DNA from: Pseudobutyrivibrio sp. OR37
GTDB lineage: Bacteria; Bacillota; Clostridia; Lachnospirales; Lachnospiraceae
Direction of reading: 5' to 3'
DNA: 49,954 nucleotides
Assembly: GCF_900113655.1 (NCBI RefSeq)
Contig: NZ_FOQF01000027.1
Span: forward strand, 1 to 49,954
The notes under the pieces were generated by a model, which was given only the letters and a program-made list of their open reading frames with translations, was not told the DNA's origin and searched no databases. This document shows positions 1-8,320 of this stretch, piece by piece; the first letter of the stretch is position 1; every line of letters starts with the position of its first letter. The position numbers and the translations under genes were made by a program.

Positions 1-187
1 CTTGCAAAGGGTATTTACGGGTTCTGCCCGTTGATGCATAGAAATGATTTCTGAAAGAAATCGGGATAATTTCATCAAGATTGATATAGGTTTCTAATAG
101 AGCCAGAAACGCAGGCTTGTCATTTTCAAGTTTATCTTGGCAGTCTGAATAAATATCAGCCAAAGAAAGCTGTTTATATGGTATCAT
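1..187 (-). CDS. Transposase, N-terminal fragment (runs off window)
   Basis: The start codon is at 187-185 and the frame stays open to base 1, giving the first 62 residues. The protein begins MIPYKQLSLADIYSD and continues with a helical N-terminal region containing PISFRNHFYASTGR, which resembles the DUF772-type N-terminal domain of DDE transposases of the IS5/IS1182/IS4 broad group. The catalytic DDE domain lies outside the window, so the family assignment is tentative. The SD AAGGAG (minus strand) lies inside a stem that can be sequestered; see the regulatory entry. Confidence 0.7.
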   Translation of the reverse strand, partial: MIPYKQLSLADIYSDCQDKLENDKPAFLALLETYINLDEIIPISFRNHFYASTGRTRKYPLQ

Positions 188-194
188 ATATATC

Positions 195-269
195 AGAATA
201 ACTCCTTTCTTGGTTAGTACAGTGGTTTCTCGTCAATTCTATTGTACCATATCAGTGGGGAGTTATTCT
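195..269 (-). promoter_or_regulatory. Transposase leader: extended -10 promoter and SD-sequestering inverted repeat
   Basis: On the minus strand the arms AGAATAACTCC (269-259) and GGAGTTATTCT (205-195) form a perfect 11-bp inverted repeat. The inner arm contains the GGAG of the transposase Shine-Dalgarno site. An extended -10 (TGG-TACAAT, minus strand, TACAAT at 246-241) lies between the arms. A transcript from this promoter would lack the outer arm, while read-through RNA from outside the IS would carry both arms and hide the SD. IS10 and IS50 are known to use comparable protection from external transcription. Its operation here is inferred. Confidence 0.6.
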
Positions 270-356
270 TTTTTAGTTAACAAAAAATGCCGCATTTACG
301 CGGCTTGTGGCGTTTTGCAAACGCCTATTTATGAAATATATAGGAGGGGGTAAAAC

Positions 357-2252
357 ATGCCTAGATTTACAGATGAAGAATTAAGAAATATAAAAGCTTT
401 ACAGCATATCTTATCAAAGAAAATAAAAGAAGCGAAGGAGAAATACTCCGATGTAATTAATATGAATTTTGATGAATTGGGCATTTATCTAGGAGAAATA
501 TATAAATATACTCTTGATAGAAAGAATGATTGGAAGACGACTATAAAGGAATTAGATGCAAATGATTCCAACATAGAAGTAATGCGAACAATAGAAAAAT
601 TTCAGGCTGAGTTAGAGGATAGGGTAAGTTCACTTAATTACAAACAGGTATTCGAATTAAATAATAAAAATGATTATAAGTCTAAAGCAGCTTTAGCGGC
701 TAAGCGATTAGAATATGAGCAATTAGTTCCAATTCAGGATAGGACTTACGTTTCCAAAGTGGAATATTTACAGCTTATGGATGAGACATGTTTTGAAGTA
801 GAGAAAGAATATAATGATTTTATTTTAGAGGTTGGTAAAGATGCGGAGAAGTCTTTAGTTAAGGAACAAGAAAATAGTGCTGCATATATAAATGCTCAAT
901 TAAAGATAGATAAAGAATTAAATACTGCTGAGAAACAGTATTTGGAGAAAATGAAAGAATATGAAGAACAGAAGGCATTATTAAAGGATAATAGTGAAAA
1001 ATTAAATGAATACAAGGAGTCTGTTGAAGTTGCAAAAGAAAAGTATGAAAAACTAATGGTAGAAAAAACGAATGCACTAATAGAGAGTTCTACTTTTGAT
1101 AAAAGTCGAGAATCAGAATTGCTGAAATTGAATAAAATATGTGCTAAGAATATCGAGATAAGTAGTAAAGTAGCGGTTGTAGTAAAAAACACTATAGATA
1201 AGTTAATTAAGGATAGGAAGAGTCAGAGAGAAAAGAAAGTAGAAGGATTCAAGAAGGAACTGCAACAGGAACTGAGTAACATAGATAATATAGAAATATC
1301 TGATGAAATAGATGTAAAAGATGTAAAAGAGAAAACTGAACCTATAGTAGGTTATGATATACCACGCAAAACTATCACATCTAAAGCAGAGCTTTTGGCG
1401 GCCGTTAAAGAAATAGTTAATAAGGAATTAAGCGATAGTATAAGTGATAGTTCAATAGATAGTATAAGTAATAGTACAAATGTTGTAGCTGATTCTATTA
1501 AATCAAGCGATGATCAATTACGCGAACAAATAAGGCTAAATAGGGATGGGCTTAGACAAATGTATAATAGAGAATGTGTAGCCGTCAAAAAAAATATAGA
1601 TAAGGAACAGGCGAACCTTAACATAGGAACAAAGGAAAGCGTTGAAAAGATAAGAGCAATTGGTGTCCTTCTAAAGGCTAACAAAAAGAAAGGTTTTACA
1701 AGTGATTCAGCCGAATACCGTAGATTGCTTAATAAAGTGGATGACTTTGAAAAAAAGTACAAAGACAATGGATGGGAAAAACTGTTTGCACAGAATGATA
1801 AGAATGTTTTTAAATTGTCTGGAACTGAACTAAATACTAGAGCACAAATGGTTCAAGAATTAGAGGAGCTTTTTGAAGCGGGAGAGGCTTATATGGTGGC
1901 AAAAGGGCCACAATTAAAGTATTGGGATCATGGTAAGAAAAGATATGAACTTTCATTTTTATTATGTGATGAGATTTATAAATTTGGAGGATTAGCTGCT
2001 GATAACAATGCTCGTATTGCAGCCCTCGATAAGGAAGCGGAAAAAGCCCCTAATAATCAATATTCAAAAGATTACCTTAAGCAGATTCCAAATCGCTTTG
2101 AAGGAAATGCTCTTTTAACCGAAAAGTATAAAGATTCACTTGAGGAAGCAAAACAGAAGGTTAGCCAGAGTGACGGAAAAAAGATAATGAAGAAAAAGCT
2201 AAATGAAAGTAATAATATTATCCCAGAAAATAAATCAAATTTAATTAAGTAA
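357..2252 (+). CDS. Hypothetical coiled-coil protein
   Basis: The gene encodes a 631-residue, highly charged protein with no signal peptide or membrane segment that I can see. Residues about 60-310 are rich in Lys, Glu and Leu heptad-like stretches and look like long coiled coils. Residues about 345-400 contain a serine/aspartate-rich repetitive linker (ISDSISDSSIDSISNS). The last 200 residues look more globular. The start is well supported by TAGGAGGGGG seven bases upstream. The gene lies just inside the left IS copy and is clearly AT-rich compared with the genes from 2.3 kb on, which suggests recent transfer. I do not recognise the family; a cytoplasmic structural or phage/plasmid-type protein is possible. 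Confidence 0.75.
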   Translation: MPRFTDEELRNIKALQHILSKKIKEAKEKYSDVINMNFDELGIYLGEIYKYTLDRKNDWKTTIKELDANDSNIEVMRTIEKFQAELEDRVSSLNYKQVFELNNKNDYKSKAALAAKRLEYEQLVPIQDRTYVSKVEYLQLMDETCFEVEKEYNDFILEVGKDAEKSLVKEQENSAAYINAQLKIDKELNTAEKQYLEKMKEYEEQKALLKDNSEKLNEYKESVEVAKEKYEKLMVEKTNALIESSTFDKSRESELLKLNKICAKNIEISSKVAVVVKNTIDKLIKDRKSQREKKVEGFKKELQQELSNIDNIEISDEIDVKDVKEKTEPIVGYDIPRKTITSKAELLAAVKEIVNKELSDSISDSSIDSISNSTNVVADSIKSSDDQLREQIRLNRDGLRQMYNRECVAVKKNIDKEQANLNIGTKESVEKIRAIGVLLKANKKKGFTSDSAEYRRLLNKVDDFEKKYKDNGWEKLFAQNDKNVFKLSGTELNTRAQMVQELEELFEAGEAYMVAKGPQLKYWDHGKKRYELSFLLCDEIYKFGGLAADNNARIAALDKEAEKAPNNQYSKDYLKQIPNRFEGNALLTEKYKDSLEEAKQKVSQSDGKKIMKKKLNESNNIIPENKSNLIK

Positions 2253-2270
2253 AAATAGAATATAATCTAA

Positions 2271-2316
2271 GGTCCCGGAAATGTTGTATTTGCAATATTT
2301 CCGAGACTTTTCATGT
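2271..2316 (+). terminator. Rho-independent terminator after the coiled-coil gene
   Basis: The stem pairs GTC-CGGAAAT...TTG with CAA...ATTTCCG-GAC around a short loop, with one small bulge on each side, and is followed by TTTT. It ends transcription of the gene stopping at 2252 and overlaps the first possible ATG of the following reading frame, which argues that the kinase starts further downstream. Confidence 0.65.
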
Positions 2317-2322
2317 TATACT
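2314..2322 (+). promoter_or_regulatory. Extended -10 promoter for the hybrid kinase
   Basis: TGT-TATACT is a near-consensus extended -10 element about 34 bases before the proposed TTG start at 2356. No good -35 at 17 bp is visible; TTGCAA at 2290-2295 is 21 bp away. Placing the promoter here is consistent with the terminator just upstream and with the downstream start choice. Confidence 0.5.
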
Positions 2323-2355
2323 ACATTACTATTTAGCTTTGGCAGGGGATGCAGA

Positions 2356-4770
2356 TTGAAGAAACGATACGTTATCATCATTAATATTTTGATAGCAGGT
2401 TTGATTCTGTTTATCATTGTGAAATATGCCAATGATAGGGCGGTTGAATCAAATCAGTCTTCACTTGCGTCTTTTGAGAAAATGACAACCACTACGGAGC
2501 AGATTGTTGCCAATTATCTTGAGGATGAGCAGCATCTGTGCGATATTTGGGCAAACTATATTAATGGTTCGGCGGAGGCAGGTGCTCCAATGACTGTTGA
2601 TGAGGCTATTTCGTATATTAGAAAAGCAAAAATTTCTCCTGAAATCTCAGGGCATCTTATTTTCATAGATGATGATTCCATGGCGGGCATTTCCACTACC
2701 GCTAGGTCTACCGATTCGGAGGATTACTCTGTTAATTATTCCAATATAAAAATTTTTGACGACTTAGAGATAAGTAATGTTGAGGGTGTTGTAAATCTGA
2801 CTAGGGCATATACAAATCCTTTAAACGGCGTTCAATCCATAGCTTTTTTGAATAATGTAAAGGTTTTGGATAATGAAACAGGAGCTTTACGTTCGGGACT
2901 CCTTATTCGTGTTGTGCCTGTAAGCCGACTTGAGCAGAAGCTTGTGTTTTTGAAGGGTGAATATGAAAATGTGGAGATTGCCCTGGTTGATTGGGATGGG
3001 GATTACATGATTCATGGAAAATCTCTAAAAAATAGCAATTTCTTTGAATACTTTAAATCATATAATCCTATGTCCGCTCAGGAATATAACCAGGTGATAG
3101 ATACAATTCATACAGATGTAGGTTCTATGCATATCTATAATTACAAGGACGAGGATTGTGTGATAGCTTATACTCCTTTAAGCGGTTTGGATTCATGGTT
3201 CCTTGTTTCCTATATTCCGGCCAGTGAGCTAATGCTGAATAGGTCTATAGACTGGCTGATTCTTGGAGTTGTTGTTGTAGGACTTTTGATTCTACTTCAT
3301 TTTAATTTGATAATTCTACTTAATTTTAACAGGAAGCTTACAGCGGCGGCCGAGGCCTCAAACCAGGCAAATGAGGCAAAATCATATTTCCTATCCACCA
3401 TGTCACATGATATCAGAACTCCAATGAATGCAATCATTGGAATGAATGAAATGATTCTAAGAGATAGTAACAATGAGGAAATTCGCATGTATGCCGAAAA
3501 CATCAGGGCGTCTGGAAAGACCTTGCTTGGAATCATAAATGATATTCTTGATTTTTCAAAGATTGAAGCGGGAAAGATGGAAATCATTGAAGTGGACTAT
3601 AATTTCGCATCACTTCTAAATGATATTGTAAATATGGTTCAAAGAAAGGCCGATGAAAAGAATCTGGAATTCAACCTAGAAATTGATGAGAACATTCCAC
3701 GATGCTTACGTGGCGATGAAATCAGAATTAAGCAGGTAATTATAAACATACTTTCAAATGCGGTTAAATACACAAACGAAGGTGGCGTAGTATTTTCGAT
3801 TAAGAGCAACAAATGTGAGGATGAGCCTGATTATGTTAATCTTCACGTTAGCGTAAAGGATACGGGAATTGGAATCAGGCAGGAGGATTTGGATAAGCTG
3901 TTTGTTGCTTTTGAAAGAATAGATGAAAAGATTAATCGAAATATAGAAGGAACAGGCCTTGGAATGGCTATTGCCCAGAGCTTTCTTAGCATGATGGGAA
4001 GCACTATAAATGTGGAAAGTGAATATGGCAAAGGCTCAGAGTTTTACTTTGATTTGAAGCAGAAGGTGGTAAATCAGGAGCCAGTTGGTGAGTACAATGT
4101 GGCTTATAAGCATTTTCTTTTGGAGAAGGAGCAGTACAAGGTCCAGTTTGTAGCGCCTGATGCAAAGATTTTGGTGGTGGATGACAACGAAATCAACCTG
4201 AAGGTATTTGTAAATCTTTTAAGAGATACAAGGATTCAGATTGATACCGCATTAAGCGGCGATGCTTGCATCGATTTATATAAGCGCAATCACTATGATG
4301 TGATTTTCCTTGATCACATGATGCCTAACAAGGATGGAATCGATACATTAAAAGATATGAAAGCCTGTGCTGATACGCCAAATCAAAATACGCCAATCAT
4401 CTGCCTTACCGCCAACGCTGTGATAGGAATGCGTGAAAAGTATATAAATGCAGGCTTTGACGACTATTTAACTAAGCCTATTGATACAGCATTGTTGGAG
4501 GAGATGCTGATTAAATATCTTGATTCGGATTTAGTGACCAGGGCAGAGGATATTGAGCCTGAAAGGAAGCAGCGAATTCTTGTGGTTAATGAGGATATTG
4601 ATTTCCTGCGAAAGGCTACCTCAACGCTATCGGAAAGATACGATGTTGCGGTTGCCAAATCCATGGAGCAGGCCATTTCATTTTTACATAAACATGAAGT
4701 AGATTTAATTGTCATGGATTATCGTATTTATACTGATTTAGCAGATATGGAAAGGAGCCAGCATGAATAA
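2356..4770 (+). CDS. Membrane hybrid sensor histidine kinase/response regulator
   Basis: The 804-residue protein starts at TTG 2356, eight bases after AGGGG. An ATG at 2281 is in frame but lies inside a terminator and before a promoter. TM helices at about 6-23 and 300-322 enclose a roughly 275-residue extracellular sensor domain (Cache-like in size). The HisKA domain has the phosphoacceptor His351 in STMSHDIRTPMN. The ATPase domain shows the N box (ILSNAVKYT) and G boxes (DTGIGI, GTGLGMAIA). A complete receiver follows, with VVDDNE, Asp653 in FLDHMMP and the switch Lys in TKPID. A second receiver begins (ILVVNEDID, VMDYRI) but stops about 13 residues after its Asp. The gene overlaps the solute-binding lipoprotein gene by 8 bases, which suggests that binding of a solute is what it senses. 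Confidence 0.9.
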   Translation: MKKRYVIIINILIAGLILFIIVKYANDRAVESNQSSLASFEKMTTTTEQIVANYLEDEQHLCDIWANYINGSAEAGAPMTVDEAISYIRKAKISPEISGHLIFIDDDSMAGISTTARSTDSEDYSVNYSNIKIFDDLEISNVEGVVNLTRAYTNPLNGVQSIAFLNNVKVLDNETGALRSGLLIRVVPVSRLEQKLVFLKGEYENVEIALVDWDGDYMIHGKSLKNSNFFEYFKSYNPMSAQEYNQVIDTIHTDVGSMHIYNYKDEDCVIAYTPLSGLDSWFLVSYIPASELMLNRSIDWLILGVVVVGLLILLHFNLIILLNFNRKLTAAAEASNQANEAKSYFLSTMSHDIRTPMNAIIGMNEMILRDSNNEEIRMYAENIRASGKTLLGIINDILDFSKIEAGKMEIIEVDYNFASLLNDIVNMVQRKADEKNLEFNLEIDENIPRCLRGDEIRIKQVIINILSNAVKYTNEGGVVFSIKSNKCEDEPDYVNLHVSVKDTGIGIRQEDLDKLFVAFERIDEKINRNIEGTGLGMAIAQSFLSMMGSTINVESEYGKGSEFYFDLKQKVVNQEPVGEYNVAYKHFLLEKEQYKVQFVAPDAKILVVDDNEINLKVFVNLLRDTRIQIDTALSGDACIDLYKRNHYDVIFLDHMMPNKDGIDTLKDMKACADTPNQNTPIICLTANAVIGMREKYINAGFDDYLTKPIDTALLEEMLIKYLDSDLVTRAEDIEPERKQRILVVNEDIDFLRKATSTLSERYDVAVAKSMEQAISFLHKHEVDLIVMDYRIYTDLADMERSQHE

Positions 4771-6112
4771 ACAAATAAAGACAATGATTTCCACCACATT
4801 TGCCGCCATGTTAATGCTTGGTTTGGTGGGTTGCGGGCAGACTGATGCTGAAGTACCAAATCAAAGTGAAGATATAGGTATTCAACAGGAAAAGGTGACA
4901 GATGCTTTCGCTCCAAAATATTCATCAGACACAGAGTATAAGCTGTCAGTTGCTGGCACTTATTCCAACTTTGAATCCTTGGAGAGCACCATCGATAGAT
5001 TCTATGATTACTATCCAAACGGTGAGATTGAGTACAAATATCTTGATGATTACAGAAATACTATCAGCCTGGCTTTGGCAGGGCAGGAGCCACCAGATAT
5101 TTATGTCATACAGCCATGGATGTATGGGGATGAGCAGTTTAGTTCATTGTTTGATGGGGCCGAGGTTTTGTCTGCCACTGAGCTTGAAATCAATTTATAC
5201 TGCATTCGTCCTAGCGTTAAATGGGAGATGGATGATGGAGAAATCCGCACACTGCCTGTATTTGCCACATCCTATGGAATGCTTGTGAATATGGATATTT
5301 TTGAAAAGGAAGGCCTTGAGGTTCCGACCACATTTGCGGAATTGAAGGCTGTCTGTGAACAGCTGAAGGCAGCAGGCTATGAATCTCCAGTTATGGGCGC
5401 AAATACCACAACTACTCCGGGTATCGGATATGCGTTTTCATATCCAATGTTTGCAAAAACAGTGAAGGATGATAGAAGCGTGGAGGCAGATTTGAATAAT
5501 CTTGTGCCAGCCGCTGGTGAGGCCATGCGACCATCCCTTACAAGGTTGAAGGAGCTGGTTGATAACGGTTGTATAGATGTCGATAAATGCACTGAGGAAA
5601 TAGAGGACGACTACAACGCTGTCATCTTAAGATTTTTTGAGGGCGATGTTCCAATGATGCTTTGCTCCGGAGATGTTGTATCAGGAACAAAAAAGCGTGA
5701 GAGCCAGTCAGAAGCCTTCATCAAAAAGCCTTTCAAATATGAGTTTTACATAGCTCCATCCGGCGATGATGGTGGTTACTACATGGATTCAGTTTCTATC
5801 CTGTTTAGTGCAAACAAAAATAGTGCAAATATGGATATGACAAATGAATTCATGCGATTCTTAACAAGCGAAAAAGAGCTTGGATTGATGGCAGCAGAAA
5901 AGAGATTGATAACACCTACCAAGGACTATTCTTTGGACGAAGTTTATGCCTCTCTTTCGGATTTTCCAGAAGAAAGAACTGTTAATTTTAGGGATATAGA
6001 AATACTTGATACCGCAGTAAAACAGTACAGAGCGGCAGCCTACGCTGTCATTAATGGAGATATGACAGTGGATGAGGCGGTGGAAAAATACGGTTCAATT
6101 CCTACGGATTAA
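4763..6112 (+). CDS. Extracellular solute-binding lipoprotein (family 1)
   Basis: The 449-residue protein starts with a lipoprotein signal peptide and lipobox LVGC (acylated Cys24). It then has the two-lobed family 1 ABC solute-binding fold, recognised from the pattern of residues such as DIYVIQPW, YGMLVNMDIFEKEGL and the C-terminal FLTSEKELG region. Such proteins normally deliver sugars or oligosaccharides to an ABC permease, but no permease genes are nearby. The ATG overlaps the kinase stop (ATGAATAA) with an AAAGGAG site 5 bases upstream, so the two are translationally coupled. A role as the ligand-binding partner of the kinase is inferred from this coupling. Its stop is only six bases from the stop of the convergent Hpt gene. 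Confidence 0.88.
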   Translation: MNKQIKTMISTTFAAMLMLGLVGCGQTDAEVPNQSEDIGIQQEKVTDAFAPKYSSDTEYKLSVAGTYSNFESLESTIDRFYDYYPNGEIEYKYLDDYRNTISLALAGQEPPDIYVIQPWMYGDEQFSSLFDGAEVLSATELEINLYCIRPSVKWEMDDGEIRTLPVFATSYGMLVNMDIFEKEGLEVPTTFAELKAVCEQLKAAGYESPVMGANTTTTPGIGYAFSYPMFAKTVKDDRSVEADLNNLVPAAGEAMRPSLTRLKELVDNGCIDVDKCTEEIEDDYNAVILRFFEGDVPMMLCSGDVVSGTKKRESQSEAFIKKPFKYEFYIAPSGDDGGYYMDSVSILFSANKNSANMDMTNEFMRFLTSEKELGLMAAEKRLITPTKDYSLDEVYASLSDFPEERTVNFRDIEILDTAVKQYRAAAYAVINGDMTVDEAVEKYGSIPTD

Positions 6113-6118
6113 TAAGGA

Positions 6119-6700
6119 TTAGAGAGTGCCTAGTATTTTCAGGGCTTGCTCCTTGGCCTCATCGTAATCCAGATTTGAAACCAGCTTACTTAATTCTTCC
6201 AGGTCCATTAATAGGCTATCATCCCAGTCATAAGCAAAAAGCTGCTTGGTAGCATTTTCTGCGGTGGCTAAATCAAAGTCATTTATTGCAGCCATGAGCT
6301 TGTTTAAAAGGGATGAAACAGCCTTCTTGTCAAAGCTATGTTTTACGGTTTCATCATTGATTGCAAAAGGCTCAAGGCAAGGCTTTAGAGCTTTGAAGGA
6401 GTTTAAAACATCTGGCGTAAGTTTTTTGATTTGCTCTAAGTTGTTATCTTTGCCTAGCTGTTCAAGGGCAAAGAATTCTTCCCCTAGCTTCATGGCGCCA
6501 ATCATGCGGCAGGTGGTTTTCAGAGAATGGACCTCAACAGTATAGTTTGGCAGGTCTTCTTGTGAAAGGTAGAATTCTACAAGATTGATTTTTCCATCCA
6601 TCAGCTTGTAGACATCTGCCAATAGCTCAAGGAAAAGCTCCTCAGAACCAGAATTTTTGATAGCTTTTTCAACATCAACGCCAGGTATATAAATATTCAT
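6119..6700 (-). CDS. Hpt-domain phosphotransfer protein
   Basis: The 193-residue all-helical protein has a histidine phosphotransfer motif at residues 56-66 (EVHSLKTTCRM), with His58 as the predicted phosphoacceptor; the family consensus is HxLKG(S/A)A, so Thr-Thr here is a mild deviation. Residues about 100-193 form a second helical segment of unknown role. A GGAGGGG site precedes the ATG. The hybrid kinase has a receiver but no Hpt domain, and the next gene begins with a receiver, so this protein can plausibly carry phosphate from kinase receiver to HD-GYP receiver. It is transcribed divergently from the HD-GYP gene. Confidence 0.75.
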   Translation of the reverse strand: MNIYIPGVDVEKAIKNSGSEELFLELLADVYKLMDGKINLVEFYLSQEDLPNYTVEVHSLKTTCRMIGAMKLGEEFFALEQLGKDNNLEQIKKLTPDVLNSFKALKPCLEPFAINDETVKHSFDKKAVSSLLNKLMAAINDFDLATAENATKQLFAYDWDDSLLMDLEELSKLVSNLDYDEAKEQALKILGTL

Positions 6701-6722
6701 AAATAAGCCCCTCCATATTGTG

Positions 6723-6761
6723 AGTATACCACTATTGAAAAGTTGAATAAACTGGTATAAC
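6723..6761. promoter_or_regulatory. Divergent extended -10 promoters (Hpt and HD-GYP genes)
   Basis: On the minus strand TGG-TATACT (6731-6723) precedes the Hpt gene. On the plus strand TGG-TATAAC (6753-6761) precedes the HD-GYP gene. The two nearly identical extended -10 elements face away from each other 30 bases apart, so the two genes may be co-regulated. Confidence 0.5.
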
Positions 6762-6796
6762 TTATGATATGTGTGGCTTATCCAGTGGAGGTTAAC

Positions 6797-7789
6797 ATGA
6801 TTTCACAGATTGTAATTGTAGATGATGACCCTATAATTTTAAAAAGAGCCTGGAATACCCTTACAAGTGCGGGATTTAAGGTGGTAGTTTTAAAATCTGG
6901 AAAGGCACTTTTGGATTATGCCAAAGAAAACATGGCTCCCAATCTGATTCTGCTGGACATCAGCATGCCTGAGATGGATGGCTTTGAGGTGGTTGAGAAG
7001 CTGAGAATGTGTGAGAGCAATTGGCGGGATACTCCTGTGATTTTTTTGACGGCTAATGAAGATGAGGACACCGAAACAAAAGGACTTTCTCTTGGAGCAA
7101 TGGATTTTATCAGAAAGCCATTTGTGCCTAGCGTGCTAGTGCTTAGAGTGAAGCACGCCGTTGAGCTTGTCCTACTGCAGAAAGATTTAGAGACCATGGT
7201 GGAAGAAAAAACAAAGGAAAATGAGAATTTGTTTATCCATGTCGTCGAGAGTCTTGCTGATGCTATCGATGCCAAGGACAATTACACAAAAGGTCATTCC
7301 GGACGTGTCGCAGTTTATTCAAAGGAGATTGCGCGAAGATATGGCTATGATGAGAAACAGCAGGAGCAAATTTTCATGATGGGGCTTCTTCATGATGTTG
7401 GAAAAATAGGAGTGCCTGATGAGGTTATAAATAAGCCTGGAAGGCTTACAGACGAGGAGTTTGCCAAGATAAAAAAGCACCCTGGTATTGGTGGAAAGAT
7501 TCTTGGAAATATAAAGGAGATGCCGGAACTTGCAGCAGGCGCAAAATGGCATCACGAAAGGTATGATGGAAAAGGTTATCCTGAGGGGCTATCTGGCGAT
7601 GATATATCTGAGGAAGCCAGAATCATCGCAGTTGCCGATGCCTATGACGCCATGACCAGTAACCGTAGCTACAGGGGAGCTCTGCCAGTTGAAGTGGTCC
7701 GTGGCGAGATAGAAAAGGGGAAAGGCTCCCAGTTTGACCCTAAGTTTGCAGATATTATGATTGAAATGATTGATGAAGGGATTACATAA
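6797..7789 (+). CDS. Receiver/HD-GYP protein, probable c-di-GMP phosphodiesterase
   Basis: The 330-residue protein starts at ATG 6797, five bases after GGAGG; an upstream in-frame ATG at 6764 lacks an SD. Residues 1-120 are a receiver with the acidic pocket VDDD (9-11), phosphoacceptor Asp54 in LLDISMP and the switch Lys in IRKPF. After a short coiled linker, an HD-GYP domain carries LLHDVGKIG and the HHERYDGKGYP signature together with the following DAYDAMTS motif. HD-GYP enzymes hydrolyse c-di-GMP. Together with the adjacent kinase and Hpt genes it forms a likely phosphorelay that ends in c-di-GMP turnover. A diguanylate cyclase is present at 44 kb. Confidence 0.92.
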   Translation: MISQIVIVDDDPIILKRAWNTLTSAGFKVVVLKSGKALLDYAKENMAPNLILLDISMPEMDGFEVVEKLRMCESNWRDTPVIFLTANEDEDTETKGLSLGAMDFIRKPFVPSVLVLRVKHAVELVLLQKDLETMVEEKTKENENLFIHVVESLADAIDAKDNYTKGHSGRVAVYSKEIARRYGYDEKQQEQIFMMGLLHDVGKIGVPDEVINKPGRLTDEEFAKIKKHPGIGGKILGNIKEMPELAAGAKWHHERYDGKGYPEGLSGDDISEEARIIAVADAYDAMTSNRSYRGALPVEVVRGEIEKGKGSQFDPKFADIMIEMIDEGIT

Positions 7790-7843
7790 TATAAAGATAG
7801 CCAGTGGGGGAGAATATTGTTTTCTAGTTAGGAAGTTTTCTAG

Positions 7844-7872
7844 TTGACAAATGCCATGCCAAACGTTATATT
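7844..7872 (+). promoter_or_regulatory. Strong promoter reading into hairpin array A1
   Basis: TTGACA, 17 bases, TATATT: close to the vegetative consensus. It reads rightward through array A1 into the nuclease gene at 8321, giving a predicted leader of about 440 bases. A further hairpin (TATGGC-N15-GCCATA, 7912-7938) lies between the promoter and the array. A promoter of the same form (TTGACT, 17 bases, TATATT) precedes the paralogous locus at 39.6 kb. Confidence 0.75.
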
Positions 7873-7987
7873 ATCATCTGAGTAATGAAAAATAATCTAT
7901 TTTTATCACCTTATGGCAGAGTAGTTCATATCGCCATAGTTATCCCATTGTGATTTTTTATTTTTCTGGTGTGTTTTTTTGATTAAT

Positions 7988-8297
7988 GCAACCCAAAGGG
8001 GATTTTTTCTACTGAGGGATGATTCTAAGATTTTAAGTATGCATCCCATTCGCAGGAAAAACATATTTGGGATGTATAGCCGAATAAGCTGAATCATCCC
8101 ATTTGGGAAAACGTGCTAATTGGGATGATTTCTGCGATACTTGAGCAAGGTTGTAGAGGGTGGATAAGAGGTTTTTCTGGTAAATACTTGATAATCATGC
8201 ATCCCAAAAGCACAAAAAGTTCAAATGGGATGCATAGTGAGAAAATAAAATATTTTTCAATCATCCCAAAAAACTAAAAACGCTGATAGGGATGATT
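7988..8297 (+). repeat. Hairpin array A1 (five palindromic units)
   Basis: Five units have an arm ending in CCC, 21 bases, and an arm starting GGG. CCC/GGG positions are 7992/8016, 8045/8069, 8098/8122, 8203/8227 and 8265/8289. The arms are ATGCATCCCA or AATCATCCC with their complements; unit 3 is a perfect 10-bp stem, unit 2 pairs with one G-T wobble, and unit 1 (GCAACCC) is the weakest. Gaps between units are 26, 26, 78 and 35 bases, and first CCC to last GGG spans exactly 300 bases. Arrays at 15.5 and 22.7 kb share this geometry. The last unit ends 23 bases before the nuclease start codon. Confidence 0.9.
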
Positions 8298-8320
8298 TTA
8301 GAAAGGAATTAAAGGAAATA

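Larger units (their letters stand above)
1..328 (-). mobile_element. Insertion sequence end, left copy (partial)
   Basis: Bases 1-328 are the reverse complement of 49616-49943, with no difference noticed by eye. The copy contains the 5' part of a transposase gene, its leader, and the IS end near 311-327. The end carries two small palindromes: GGCGTTT-GCA-AAACGCC (309-325, seen on the minus strand) and GCCGC-N6-GCGGC just inside it. The exact IS boundary cannot be fixed because the outer parts of the two copies diverge just past ATAGGCG. No target-site duplication can be tested, because the element runs off the window. The copy reads outward, to the left. Confidence 0.85.

Noticed and set aside
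2281-2355. Upstream start for the hybrid kinase at ATG 2281
   Set aside because: It lies within a terminator hairpin and before the extended -10 promoter; TTG 2356 has a ribosome site and begins right before the first membrane helix.
7906-8097. Minus-strand reading frames in arrays A1, A2 and A3 with similar peptides (LIRLYIPN, MGCI)
   Set aside because: The similarity follows from the shared hairpin bases read backwards. There is no ribosome site and the peptides do not keep a common length or end.
7988-8297. CRISPR array
   Set aside because: The units are inverted repeats with unequal fixed gaps, not direct repeats with uniform unique spacers, and no cas genes are present.
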